Assembly: GCF_902506145.1 (NCBI RefSeq)
Contig: NZ_LR733519.1
Coordinates: 124,001 to 188,000 of the forward strand
Source of the DNA: Burkholderia sp. 8Y
Lineage (GTDB): Bacteria > Pseudomonadota > Gammaproteobacteria > Burkholderiales > Burkholderiaceae
Direction of reading: 5' to 3'
DNA length: 64,000 bases
Shown here: positions 34,263-42,522 of the stretch, piece by piece
How the letters are laid out: the number at the start of each line of letters is the position of its first letter
Position numbering within the stretch: position 1 is the first letter of the stretch
The notes under the pieces: generated by a model
What the model saw: the letters and a program-made list of their open reading frames with translations, nothing else
Told to the model about the DNA's origin: nothing
The model's database searches: none
Position numbers and translations under genes: made by a program

Positions 34263-35810
34263 ATGACGCCGCGACTTTCTGTTCTGATGTTCGCGCTCGC
34301 GATGAGCGCATGCGCGGTCGGCCCCGACTTCAGGTCGCCTGCCGCCGATACGCCCGGCAACTGGAACGACATGCAGCGCGCGCAGAACGCATCGCCGGAT
34401 GCGCGCGCGCCGCATGCCGAGGCGCCGTCGGTGGCGACGACCTCCGCCGATCCGGACCCGCGCTGGTGGAAACAGTTCGACGATCCGACGCTCGATTCGC
34501 TGATCGACCGCGCGGTGGCCGGCAATCTCGACTTGCAAAGCGCGGTGCTGCGCATCGCGCAGGCGCGGGAGCAGAGCGTGTCGGCGGCGGCGCAGGGCTT
34601 GCCGCAGATCAGCGCCAACGCGAGCGTCATGCGCGAACAACTAGGGCTGAAGGGACTGCTCGAATCGCAAGGACTGTATAACCGCATCGACGCGCTGGGC
34701 GCGAACGGCGCGCCGATCCGGCAAGGTCTCGACTCGGCGACAGGGCCGGTGACGCTGTTTCAGGACGGATTCGATGCGTCGTGGGAACTAGACCTTTTCG
34801 GGCGCGTGCGGCGCTCGGTCGAATCGGCGAACGCGCAGACCGAGGCGGAGATCGAGAGCCGCAACGACGCGCTCGTTTCGCTCGAAGCCGAAGTCGCGCG
34901 CACCTATGCGCAGTTGCGCGGCGCGCAGTCCATCCGGCAGATCACGCTCGCCGAAATCGATGCGGAGCAACAGATTCTCGACCTCACGCGCGAGCAGGCG
35001 CGCGTCGGCCTGACGAGCCAGCAGGATGTGCAGAGCGCGAGCGCGCAGGTCGGCGGGTTGCAGGCGCAGGTGCCGTCGCTGGAGGCGCAAATCGCGCAGG
35101 CGATGAACGGGCTCGCGGTGTTGACCGGCAGCGCGCCGGGTACGCTAGACGCCGAACTGTCCGATGCCCGCGCGGTCCCGCCCGTGCCGCCGACGGTGCC
35201 GGTCGGCTTGCCGTCGACGCTCGCGCGCCGCCGTCCCGACATCCGCCGCGCCGAAGCGCAGTTGCATGCGGCGACGGCTGAAGTCGGCGTGGCGGTCGCG
35301 CAGTTGTATCCGGACATTTCGCTGACGGGCCAGGTCGGCACGCGCGCGACGAAAGCGAATTACCTCGCGCACTGGTCGAGCCTCTTCTGGTCGGTCGGCC
35401 CGAGCATCTCGCTGCCGATCTTCGAAGGCGGCGCGTTGCGCTCGAACGTGCGCGTCGCGAAGGCGCAGGCCGCGCAGGCGGCGCTGCAATATCGGCAGAC
35501 GGTGCTCACGGCGCTTCAGGATGTGGACAACGCGCTCGTCGCGTATCGCACGGAGCAGGACCGGCGCGCGGCGCTCGCGCGCACCGTCGAGGCGAACAGC
35601 GTGAGCCTGCAACTGGCGACGGACAGCTATCGCAAGGGGCTGACCGCGTTCGTCACCGTGCTCGACGCCGAGCGCCAGCTTGCGCAAACGCGCGAGCAGC
35701 TCGCGCAATCGACGGTGAACGTGACGACGGATCTCATCGCCGTGTACAAGTCGCTCGGCGGCGGGTGGCAGGACGATGCATCGAGCGGTGCGGATCAAGG
35801 GCACGGTTAG
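34263..35810 (+). CDS. Outer-membrane efflux lipoprotein, NodT/OprM family
   Basis: 515 aa. A lipoprotein signal (MTPRLSVLMFALAMSACAVGPDF, lipobox MSAC) is followed by the family's duplicated outer-membrane factor repeats: PDPRWWKQFDDPTLDSLIDRAVAGNLDLQSAVLRIAQARE, LPSTLARRRPDIRRAEAQLHAATAEVGVAVAQLYPDISL, and the second helical hairpin with YRKGLTAFVTVLDAERQLAQTREQLA. It forms the trimeric exit duct for the EmrAB-type pump. The stop overlaps the convergent small gene at 35807 by 3 bases. Confidence 0.95.
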   Translation: MTPRLSVLMFALAMSACAVGPDFRSPAADTPGNWNDMQRAQNASPDARAPHAEAPSVATTSADPDPRWWKQFDDPTLDSLIDRAVAGNLDLQSAVLRIAQAREQSVSAAAQGLPQISANASVMREQLGLKGLLESQGLYNRIDALGANGAPIRQGLDSATGPVTLFQDGFDASWELDLFGRVRRSVESANAQTEAEIESRNDALVSLEAEVARTYAQLRGAQSIRQITLAEIDAEQQILDLTREQARVGLTSQQDVQSASAQVGGLQAQVPSLEAQIAQAMNGLAVLTGSAPGTLDAELSDARAVPPVPPTVPVGLPSTLARRRPDIRRAEAQLHAATAEVGVAVAQLYPDISLTGQVGTRATKANYLAHWSSLFWSVGPSISLPIFEGGALRSNVRVAKAQAAQAALQYRQTVLTALQDVDNALVAYRTEQDRRAALARTVEANSVSLQLATDSYRKGLTAFVTVLDAERQLAQTREQLAQSTVNVTTDLIAVYKSLGGGWQDDASSGADQGHG

Positions 35811-36046
35811 CGGCGGCGCTTCTTCCAGTCGCAGTCCGCGGGCGGATCGGCGACGCCCGGCTTGCCGACCGATTGAGGATTTTCGCTGCATAGCGTGACG
35901 AAGCCGACCGGCTCGCCTTGTGCCTGGCGCTTGCGCAGTTCCTCCGCGAAGCGCAGCGCCTCGGCGAGCGCGGCGGCGTCGAACTGCCTGTGCCGGGCGT
36001 GGCTTTCAGCGCGCGCATCGCCTTCGAGCCAGTAGACGACGAACAT
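35807..36046 (-). CDS. Small hypothetical protein
   Basis: 79 aa. MFVVYWLEGDARAESHARHRQFDAAALAEALRFAEELRKRQAQGEPVGFVTLCSENP reads as a compact alpha/beta protein with a basic tail (DCDWKKRRR). Burkholderia genomes carry many such small cytoplasmic proteins, but I cannot name a family. GGAGG lies 7-8 bases before the ATG. It overlaps the end of the efflux gene tail-to-tail. Confidence 0.72.
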   Translation of the reverse strand: MFVVYWLEGDARAESHARHRQFDAAALAEALRFAEELRKRQAQGEPVGFVTLCSENPQSVGKPGVADPPADCDWKKRRR

Positions 36047-36232
36047 CGTGTGCCTCCGGGTTGCATGAGCGGGCGTTATCGGTCATTGATGGTGCAGGAA
36101 CGGGGTTCGTGCGAGCTGCGGGTATTCCCGAGGTGCAACGTTGGCGAGCCGCGTTCGGTGGGCCGTCACACACCGAATGCTGCGGCGCGGAACGTTCGTT
36201 GCTGAAACAATCGGTCACTCCGAGGCCAATAT

Positions 36233-36697
36233 ATGCAATCTACGCAACGACAGGCACGCGTACCCGAAGAAGCGGTCTGGCAGATTCCCGTTCGCGCCGT
36301 GCATCACGACGAACCGCGCGTGCTGATCGCCGACGACGATCTCAACGCGACGCGCGCCCTCTGTCTGGCGTTCGAAGACGCCGACTTCACGGTGCGCGCG
36401 GTGCATACGGGCCTCGACGCCGTGGCGCTCGCGCGCAAGTGGCGGCCCGGCGTGGTGCTGCTCGACCTGATGATGCCGCTCGGCGACGGCTGGGAAGCGG
36501 CCGAGGCGATCCGGTCGCTGGACAGGTCGATGATGCTGATCGCGCACACCAGCCGCACGAGTCCCGACGACTGCGCGCGGGCGCGTCGCACCGGGTTCAA
36601 CGGCTATTTCGTGAAGCCGAGCCCGCTGGACCGCATGATCGACGTGATGCGCACGTACTACTCGACGCACGAACCGCAGCGGGCGCGCGAATGCTGA
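36233..36697 (+). CDS. Stand-alone response-regulator receiver protein
   Basis: 154 aa consisting of one receiver domain: acidic pocket IADDD near residue 30, phospho-acceptor Asp in VVLLDLMMPLGDGW near 76, Thr/Ser switch in IAHTSRTS, and the conserved Lys in GYFVKPSPLDRM. There is no output domain, so like CheY or Spo0F it probably acts by protein contact or phosphorelay. No kinase gene adjoins it. GAGG is 7 bases before the ATG. The ~25-residue N-terminal extension is unusual. Confidence 0.92.
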   Translation: MQSTQRQARVPEEAVWQIPVRAVHHDEPRVLIADDDLNATRALCLAFEDADFTVRAVHTGLDAVALARKWRPGVVLLDLMMPLGDGWEAAEAIRSLDRSMMLIAHTSRTSPDDCARARRTGFNGYFVKPSPLDRMIDVMRTYYSTHEPQRAREC

Positions 36698-36718
36698 AGC
36701 CGCGCCGGGGCGGCGCGG

Positions 36719-37141
36719 CTAGACCTGCTTGAGACGCCGCAAGGCGTCGTTGCGGGAAGTGCCGGCCACGGCAGCGGGCGTCACCAGCGCGCTGTCGTTC
36801 CGGTCGACGGGCCGCGCGGGCAGCGTGCGTTGCAAACCGGCGCTGAAGCCCTTTCTGAAAGCGCGGCGGTAGGTCCGGCGATACGCTTCTTCGGCCGATA
36901 CTTCGCCGGTGTAGTCGCAAAGCGCCTCGGTGAGCGCGCGTTGTTCGTGCGCGAGCGTGCGCAGCAGGTCGATCAGCACGGGCTGGCCGACGCCCGCGCC
37001 GTCCGCACCCTTCGCACTCGCCAGCACGTCCGCCACTGCGGCGAGCGCACGCGCGACATCGGTGCTGCGCTTTTCGATCGCTATCGGATGCGCGATGACA
37101 GGATGCCCGTCCTGATTGATCGTGATTTTCACTTCGTCCAT
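36719..37141 (-). CDS. Hypothetical protein, paralogue-like to the gene at 37948
   Basis: 140 aa from MDEVKITINQDGHPVIAHPIAIEKRS, with GAGGA before the ATG; a longer frame begins at 37213. The N-terminus looks like a beta-hairpin (xxITVxxxGHxVxxH). It is followed by long helices (VARALAAVADVLASAK, LIDLLRTLAHEQRALTEALCDYTGEVSAEEAYRRTYRRAFRKGF) and a disordered tail. The N-terminal pattern and helix layout recur in the protein at 37948-38298. Function unknown; convergent with the receiver gene. Confidence 0.65.
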   Translation of the reverse strand: MDEVKITINQDGHPVIAHPIAIEKRSTDVARALAAVADVLASAKGADGAGVGQPVLIDLLRTLAHEQRALTEALCDYTGEVSAEEAYRRTYRRAFRKGFSAGLQRTLPARPVDRNDSALVTPAAVAGTSRNDALRRLKQV

Positions 37142-37296
37142 CTGCTTGTCCTCGTTGCTCGATACCTGGCGCACCCGCGCCCTCTTCTTCGGCAACAAAG
37201 CATTCGATTGCATTCAGACGAACGGCGCGCACGGGCGCGCGAAGTGTGCCCGACTTGGACGCCGGCGGCAACTGCCGTGCATCGCGGACGGGCGGA

Positions 37297-37707
37297 TCAG
37301 GCGTTGACGCGCCTTGCCGGAACTTCGTCCACCGCGACGGCGGGCGTGTCCCTCTCGCGCTCGACGTGCTGCTTCAGCACGTCTTCCCAGTATCGACAGT
37401 AGCCGGCCCAGAACGGGACTTGCGTTCGCGCGCAGGCATCGGCCGGCAGCGGATGCGGCAGCATGCGGGCGAGGCGCGCGATTTCCCTGCGCTTCCACTG
37501 CAGCAGCGTGCGGCGCGGGCCGCGCACCGCCGGGCACAGTTCGTTCATGCGCGTGATGGCCAGCCACAGCCCTTCCGCCGGATGCGAAGCCATGGTCGCG
37601 AGGATCGCGGTGTTCGGACGCGGCCCGCGCTCGTGACAGACGATCGCGCCGATCTGTCCGAGGATGTACATGGCTTTTTCGATACTCTCATCGGCTGGCG
37701 GCTGCAT
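37297..37707 (-). CDS. Hypothetical protein
   Basis: 136 aa with AAGGA before the ATG. It contains KAMYILGQIGAIVCHERGPRPNTAILATMASHPAEGLWLAITRMNELCP and LPADACARTQVPFWAGYCRYWEDVLKQHVERE, i.e. amphipathic helices with several Cys and Trp residues. No known family is recognised. It lies between two related small hypothetical genes on the same strand and may belong with them. Confidence 0.62.
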   Translation of the reverse strand: MQPPADESIEKAMYILGQIGAIVCHERGPRPNTAILATMASHPAEGLWLAITRMNELCPAVRGPRRTLLQWKRREIARLARMLPHPLPADACARTQVPFWAGYCRYWEDVLKQHVERERDTPAVAVDEVPARRVNA

Positions 37708-37947
37708 GGCGCGTCCTTTTTTGTGATGGATGTCTCATGGCGCTCTCGAGTGCCTCATGCGCGGCGGGATGCGATCTTCGCGCGGTTTCCGCCATCGCGA
37801 TATTGATACGTTATTGCGTGAGCGCATTACGATACCGTATCGAAAATGTTTGGCATCGCCTATCGACAAAAATCTACATTGACGAGGCGCGGGTTTTTAT
37901 GCCGCTCCGAGTCGCGCGTTAAGGCGTGATGTGCCGGTAATCGAGGA

Positions 37948-38298
37948 TCACCGCTGCGTGTAATTGATGGGCTCGTGCGGCGCGTTCGCCAGGAGTTCCT
38001 GGCGCCGCTGCTCCGTCGCGGCCTGCACGCCCTTGTCGTAGAAGGACTGCGCGGTGTGTTGTTCGAGCGCCGTGATGAGCGGAAGGCTTTCTTCGGCGAG
38101 GGAGTGCATGAGACTGAGCATGTCGCGCCTCATCGGCTCGGGGAACGCGCTGAAGTGCTCGAACGCGCCGGGCGCGGCGATCATGCCGACCAGCGACGAA
38201 AGCAGGCGCGCCCGGCTCTTGCAATGCTCGCCGATAGGCTCGGCGTGCGAAACGACGACGTGTCCCTGCGCGTCTACCGTAATGTCGAAGGACTTCAT
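37948..38298 (-). CDS. Hypothetical protein, paralogue-like to the gene at 36719
   Basis: 116 aa. MKSFDITVDAQGHVVVSHAEPIGEHCKSRARLLSSLVGMI aligns by eye with the start of the 36719-37141 protein. It is followed by LSLMHSLAEESLPLITALEQHTAQSFYDKGVQAATEQRRQELL, a helical region also matching in layout. GAGGT precedes the start. Cytoplasmic and of unknown function. Confidence 0.65.
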   Translation of the reverse strand: MKSFDITVDAQGHVVVSHAEPIGEHCKSRARLLSSLVGMIAAPGAFEHFSAFPEPMRRDMLSLMHSLAEESLPLITALEQHTAQSFYDKGVQAATEQRRQELLANAPHEPINYTQR

Positions 38299-38428
38299 GC
38301 GGATACCTCGCTGGCCTCGAATGCCGCGCCGGAACGGGCGCTAAACGAGATTACCTGCACGCGAGGCTTTCATCTGCGCTCAGTTCGGAAACGAAGCGGC
38401 GAGCAATGCGAAACAACGCCCGCGCGAA

Positions 38429-39403
38429 TCAATGGGCGTCGAGGCCGAGCACGTGTTCTTCGAAGAGCGCGCGAACGTCCTTGTTCGCGCCGGTGTTGTC
38501 GCACGTCGCGGCGGCCACGGTCTGCTGATCGCGCGCAATGAAAATGAACTGCTCGCCGAAGCCCGCTGCGAAGACGTAGCGCGGCGCGATCCACCAGAGG
38601 TAGCCGTACTGCGCGTCTTGCATCGGCGGGCCGCCTTCGCTGTGAATCGACATGGCGTCGTCGATAAACGCCGCATCCACGAGATGCGCGCCTTGCCACT
38701 TGCCGCGATCCAGCATCAGCGTGCCGAGCTTCGTCATGTCGCGGGCCCGCAGCATGAGGCCGCGCCCGGCGAACGTATGGCCGGCTTCGTCCGCGATCCA
38801 TTCGCTCGTCTCAATGCCGAGCGGCGCGAAAAGCTTCTCGCGCACGTATTCTTCGACGGTGTCTCCCGTGACCGCTTCGATGGCGAGCGACAGCAATTGC
38901 ACCGCATGCGAGTCATAGCGAAAGCGCGTGCCAGGCGCGTCGGCCATCGGCCGCGACAGGATGAAGTTCAGGCGGTCTTCCTCGCCTGCAAGCCGCTCGC
39001 AAGCGCCGAGCAGACACTTGTCGACGGCGCCGGGTTCGCATTCGAAGCCCGAGGTCATCGTGAGGAGATGCCGCAGCGTGATGCGTCGCACGCGCTCGTC
39101 GAGCGCGGGATCGCGGGCTTTCTCTATGATGTCGCCGATCGGCGTGTCGAGGCTCGCGAAGCGCCGCTCTCCGAAGGCGATGCCCACGGCCAGCCCCACG
39201 ACGCTCTTCGTGACCGAATTGACGTTTTCGAGCGTATCGGGCGTGCTGTCGCTGCGGTAATGTTCGAAGGCGATGCCGCCGCCGCGCACGACGACAAAGG
39301 TTCGCACGCCGCTGTGCTCGCTTTCGAGCGCATCGCGCAGGGCGTGGAAGCCTTGTTCGTCGAGCGGGCCGGGCGGCGACGTATCTTCCGTTTTCATATC
39401 CAT
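38429..39403 (-). CDS. Serine hydrolase of the class C beta-lactamase / penicillin-binding-protein fold
   Basis: 324 aa from MDMKTEDTSPPG. Active-site motif SVTKS (S-x-x-K) near residue 73, then YDSHAVQLLSLAIEAV (Y-x-N-like motif read as YDS), and GFGEQFIFIA near the C-terminus in place of KTG. There is no signal peptide, so it is cytoplasmic and more likely an esterase, amidase or peptidase than a resistance enzyme. A longer open frame upstream to 39919 is antisense to the UbiB-like gene and not credible. The start has no strong ribosome-binding site. Confidence 0.85.
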   Translation of the reverse strand: MDMKTEDTSPPGPLDEQGFHALRDALESEHSGVRTFVVVRGGGIAFEHYRSDSTPDTLENVNSVTKSVVGLAVGIAFGERRFASLDTPIGDIIEKARDPALDERVRRITLRHLLTMTSGFECEPGAVDKCLLGACERLAGEEDRLNFILSRPMADAPGTRFRYDSHAVQLLSLAIEAVTGDTVEEYVREKLFAPLGIETSEWIADEAGHTFAGRGLMLRARDMTKLGTLMLDRGKWQGAHLVDAAFIDDAMSIHSEGGPPMQDAQYGYLWWIAPRYVFAAGFGEQFIFIARDQQTVAAATCDNTGANKDVRALFEEHVLGLDAH

Positions 39404-39425
39404 GGCGGTTTGAAGTAGAGCGCGG

Positions 39426-40928
39426 GTGCGAATCCTGCTTCGAAACGCGAGCAAGCCCGATGCCACGGTTCGTTCCAGCCCACAGAGACCAAATTTGCCG
39501 ATCCGACGACTCGCGACGCTCTGGCGTCTTGGCAGGGCGTTCGTCCGCGAAAGCCATTCGAACGGCGACGGCGCGTCGATGCAGCGCATCGCGCGCTTTT
39601 TCGCGTTGCACGGCGCGCGGGCCGCGCCGCTCGCGGGCGGCGTGCCGGCGCTGCGGCAGTTGCCGCGCGTGTTCTCGCTGGCATCGGGCGCGCTCACGCG
39701 GCATCCGGCGCTCGCCGAGGCCGCCGTGCGCGTGGCGCTCTCCGAAATGGACGGGCTCTTCGCACCGTACGACGCCGCGCAATTTCGCAGCGCGTGCGCC
39801 ATCGCGTTCGCGGCCGCGCCGCGTGCCGAGATCACGCAGATCAGCGCATCGCCGCTGCGCTCGGGCATCGCGGAGCAAACCCACGCGGCGCGCCTCGACG
39901 GCGCGCCGGTCCGCATCACGCTGCTTCGCGCCGATGCCCGCCAGGAACTCGCCGACGATCTCGACCTCGCGCTGGCCGCCGCGCGCTTCGCGGAGCGGCG
40001 TTCCGCGACGGCGCGCGAGTTGCAGGCGGTGCAGTGGCTGACTCGCGTGCGCGAAAGCGTGAATTCGATGATCGACCTGCGCCAGCGCGCCGCCGATCAG
40101 AGCTATCTGCGCTACCGCCTGCGCGAAGACAACCGGCTGGCGGTGCCCGAAGTGCTCTGGGATTTTTGCAACGACGCCGTGCTGACGACGCGTGCAATCG
40201 GAACCGTGCCGCTGTCGGACGGCCACGCGCTCGCGTCGCATGGTTTGCAACAGGCGGATCTCGTCGCGACGTTGATCGAAGCGTTCTTCGAAATGGCGCT
40301 CGGGCAGGGCGTGTACCACGCGGGGCTGGATGCGGCGGGCGCGCGGGTCAGCATCGAGCCGGACACGCGCGGCCGGATCGTGCTCGAAGCCGACAATCCG
40401 ATATCGTTTTTCGCCGCGCATGAGCGCGATTTCATTGTCGGCGTGTCCAATTCGCTGCTGGAAGGCGATCACAAGGCGGCGGCGCGCACGCATCTCGAAC
40501 ACGGGCGGCCGGAGCACCATGCGGCGCATCACGAAGTGCGCGTCGAATCGACGTATCGCCGCGAGGCTGAGCGGTTTTCATCGCCGGATGCGCGGCAGGG
40601 CGCGCACGTCTCGCATTTGTTCGATGCGATCGGCAAGGCGCCCGCCGAGCACATGTTCAGCGCGGCGCACGGACGGATCGCATCGCGGGCGATGCTGCTG
40701 TCGCGCTCGGTCGAGACGATCGAGCGCATGGCGCACACGGTCGCGCCGGATGTCGATGTCTGGAAGATCGCGCGACGCGTGATTGCGCGGCTCGCGGCTG
40801 ACCAGTTCGGCTGCCACGGTCTGCTCGCGCATCTGGCGCATGAGGCGACGCAGTGGCCGCAACTGCTGCCGCGCCTGCCGACGCTCATCGCCAGGCGCGC
40901 GGGGGCGTCGCAAGGCAACGCGTTCTGA
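39426..40928 (+). CDS. UbiB/ABC1-like protein with lost kinase motifs
   Basis: About 475-500 aa; the start is uncertain (GTG at 39426 or TTG at 39495, near PIRRLATLWRLGRAFV). The order follows UbiB: an ISAS...HAARLDGAPVRITLL region where UbiB has its Ala-rich loop and VIK lysine, then VPEVLWDFCNDAVLTTRAIGTVPLSD, which matches UbiB IPEV-DYC-ERI-GIPVSD closely. Next is FFEMALGQGVYHAGLDAAG where UbiB has HADMHPGN, and VDVWKIARRV near the end. The nucleotide-binding Lys, the catalytic Asp/Asn and the Asp of the DFG-like motif are all gone. Probably a pseudokinase acting in ubiquinone or lipid metabolism by binding rather than catalysis. Divergent from the serine hydrolase. Confidence 0.65.
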   Translation: MRILLRNASKPDATVRSSPQRPNLPIRRLATLWRLGRAFVRESHSNGDGASMQRIARFFALHGARAAPLAGGVPALRQLPRVFSLASGALTRHPALAEAAVRVALSEMDGLFAPYDAAQFRSACAIAFAAAPRAEITQISASPLRSGIAEQTHAARLDGAPVRITLLRADARQELADDLDLALAAARFAERRSATARELQAVQWLTRVRESVNSMIDLRQRAADQSYLRYRLREDNRLAVPEVLWDFCNDAVLTTRAIGTVPLSDGHALASHGLQQADLVATLIEAFFEMALGQGVYHAGLDAAGARVSIEPDTRGRIVLEADNPISFFAAHERDFIVGVSNSLLEGDHKAAARTHLEHGRPEHHAAHHEVRVESTYRREAERFSSPDARQGAHVSHLFDAIGKAPAEHMFSAAHGRIASRAMLLSRSVETIERMAHTVAPDVDVWKIARRVIARLAADQFGCHGLLAHLAHEATQWPQLLPRLPTLIARRAGASQGNAF

Positions 40929-40931
40929 CGC

Positions 40932-41729
40932 TCAGCGCGTGCCGGGACTCATCCGCTCGGCGATCGCGCGGCACGCAGCCTGGAGCGGCGCGACGTAGGT
41001 TTCCATCGGCGTGGCGCTTTTTCTGAAGAGCGGAATGCTCACGCTGACGCAGCCGATCGGCGCGCCGTCCGCGCCGACGATCGCGCTGCCGTAGCAGAAA
41101 ATCTGCGCTTCGTTCTCCTCGCGGTCTTCGGCATAGCCGCGCGTCTGGCACGCGTCCAGTTCGGCATCGAGCGCGCTGCGCTCGACGATGGTATTCGGCG
41201 TGAATGGCTGGAACGGGATGCCTTGCAGGAGCGCATCGCGTTCGGCGTGCGCGAGCGTCGAGAGATACGCCTTGCCGACCGAGCTCGAATACAGCGTGAC
41301 GCGCGTGCCGATGCGCGACGCCATGCGCACCGCGTGCGGGCTTTCGAGCTTCTCGACATACACCATTTCGGCGCCGCTTCTCACCGCGAGATGCACGGTT
41401 TCCTGCGTGGCGTCGCGCAGCGTCTGCAACGCGTCGGCGGCGGCGATGCGCAAGTCCGACCGCTCCCAGCTTCGGCTCGCGAGCGACATCAGGCGCGGGC
41501 CGAGCGCGTAGCAGCCGCCGCGCGTACTTTCGACGACCAGCCCTTCGGCCATCAACGCGCCGACGATGCGGTACACGGTTGGGCGCGGATAGCCGCTTTG
41601 CGTCGTCAGTCGCGCGATGGTCGGCGGCTCGGCGGCATCGGCGATGAGTTGAAGCACCGCCATGAACTTCGAGAACGCGGCAGTGCCGGTCGCGCGGGCG
41701 GCGTCGAGAGAGGCGGAATCGGCGGACAT
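40932..41729 (-). CDS. IclR-family transcriptional regulator
   Basis: 265 aa from MSADSASLDAARATG. N-terminal winged helix (KFMAVLQLIADAAEPPTIARLTTQSGYPRPTVYRIVGALMAEGLV) and IclR ligand domain (LYSSSVGKAYLSTL, GYAEDREENEAQIFCYGSAIVGADGAPIGCVSVSIPLFR). It is the last gene of the cupin-MFS-SDR-IclR row and most likely regulates it, via the TGTCCATAAT dyad upstream of the cupin gene. A much longer frame upstream is a high-GC artefact over the SDR gene. Confidence 0.92.
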   Translation of the reverse strand: MSADSASLDAARATGTAAFSKFMAVLQLIADAAEPPTIARLTTQSGYPRPTVYRIVGALMAEGLVVESTRGGCYALGPRLMSLASRSWERSDLRIAAADALQTLRDATQETVHLAVRSGAEMVYVEKLESPHAVRMASRIGTRVTLYSSSVGKAYLSTLAHAERDALLQGIPFQPFTPNTIVERSALDAELDACQTRGYAEDREENEAQIFCYGSAIVGADGAPIGCVSVSIPLFRKSATPMETYVAPLQAACRAIAERMSPGTR

Positions 41730-41776
41730 GATCGGACTCGGGAGCGGCGGCGCGGCGATTATATCGGCGCTCGCGT

Positions 41777-42505
41777 TCACGCCACGAGATAGCCGCCGTC
41801 GACCGGCACGATGGCGCCCGTCATGAACGCCGCCGCCGGCGACGCCAGGAACGCGACGACGCGCGCCACGTCCTCCGGCACGCCCCAGCGTTTCATCGGC
41901 GTGCGCTCGAGAATGACCTGCGAGCGGCCGCCGTCGTCCTGAAGCGCCTGCGTGAGCGGCGTCGCGATCCAGCCGGGCGCGACCGCGTTCACGCGAATGC
42001 CGTCGGCCGCGTACGCGATGGCGAGCGACTTCGTCAACTGCGCGACGCCGCCCTTGCTCGCGCTGTACGCGGGCACGAGGCCGCCGCCGAAGAACGTCAG
42101 CATCGACGCCGTGTTCACGATGCTGCCGCCGCTTTTCGCGAGCAATCCGCGCGCGGCGGCGCACAGGCGCATCGTGCCGCTGAGATTCACGGCGATCACG
42201 CGCTCGAAGGTCTCGATGTCGTGCTCGTCGCCGCGCTTGATCATGCCCGCGCAGTTCACGAGCACGTCGAGCGCATCGAGGCGATTCATGAGATCGGCGG
42301 TGCTGGCGGCATCCGCGACATCGAGCGCGGCGACTTCGATGCCGCCGCCGAGCGCGTCGCGCTGCGCATCCGTCGGCGCGAGGCCCGCCGCGATCACGCG
42401 CGCGCCGAGCGCCGCGAACTGCTGTGCGACGCCCGCGCCGATGCCCTGCGTGCCGCCCGTGACGACGACGGTCTTGCCTTTGAAGAGATCAGTCTGAAAA
42501 GTCAT
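41777..42505 (-). CDS. SDR-family oxidoreductase
   Basis: 242 aa. Cofactor motif VVTGGTQGIGAGVA, then NCAGM, catalytic Ser in NTASMLTFF, and YSASKGG with Tyr and Lys. NAD(H) rather than NADP(H) use is likely. The C-terminus GAIVPVDGGYLVA is typical of classical SDRs. GAGGATGAGCG puts a ribosome site 9 bases before the ATG at 42505; an ATG three codons upstream (42514) is too close to it. It lies in the four-gene operon between the MFS and IclR genes and presumably oxidises the imported compound. Confidence 0.9.
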   Translation of the reverse strand: MTFQTDLFKGKTVVVTGGTQGIGAGVAQQFAALGARVIAAGLAPTDAQRDALGGGIEVAALDVADAASTADLMNRLDALDVLVNCAGMIKRGDEHDIETFERVIAVNLSGTMRLCAAARGLLAKSGGSIVNTASMLTFFGGGLVPAYSASKGGVAQLTKSLAIAYAADGIRVNAVAPGWIATPLTQALQDDGGRSQVILERTPMKRWGVPEDVARVVAFLASPAAAFMTGAIVPVDGGYLVA

Positions 42506-42522
42506 ATCGCTCATCCTCACGC

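Noticed and set aside
31562..34687. 1041-codon open frame on the minus strand
   Set aside because: It lies antisense to the well-supported EmrA/EmrB/NodT genes. Its translation is Arg/His/Glu-rich low complexity, typical of GC-rich shadow frames.
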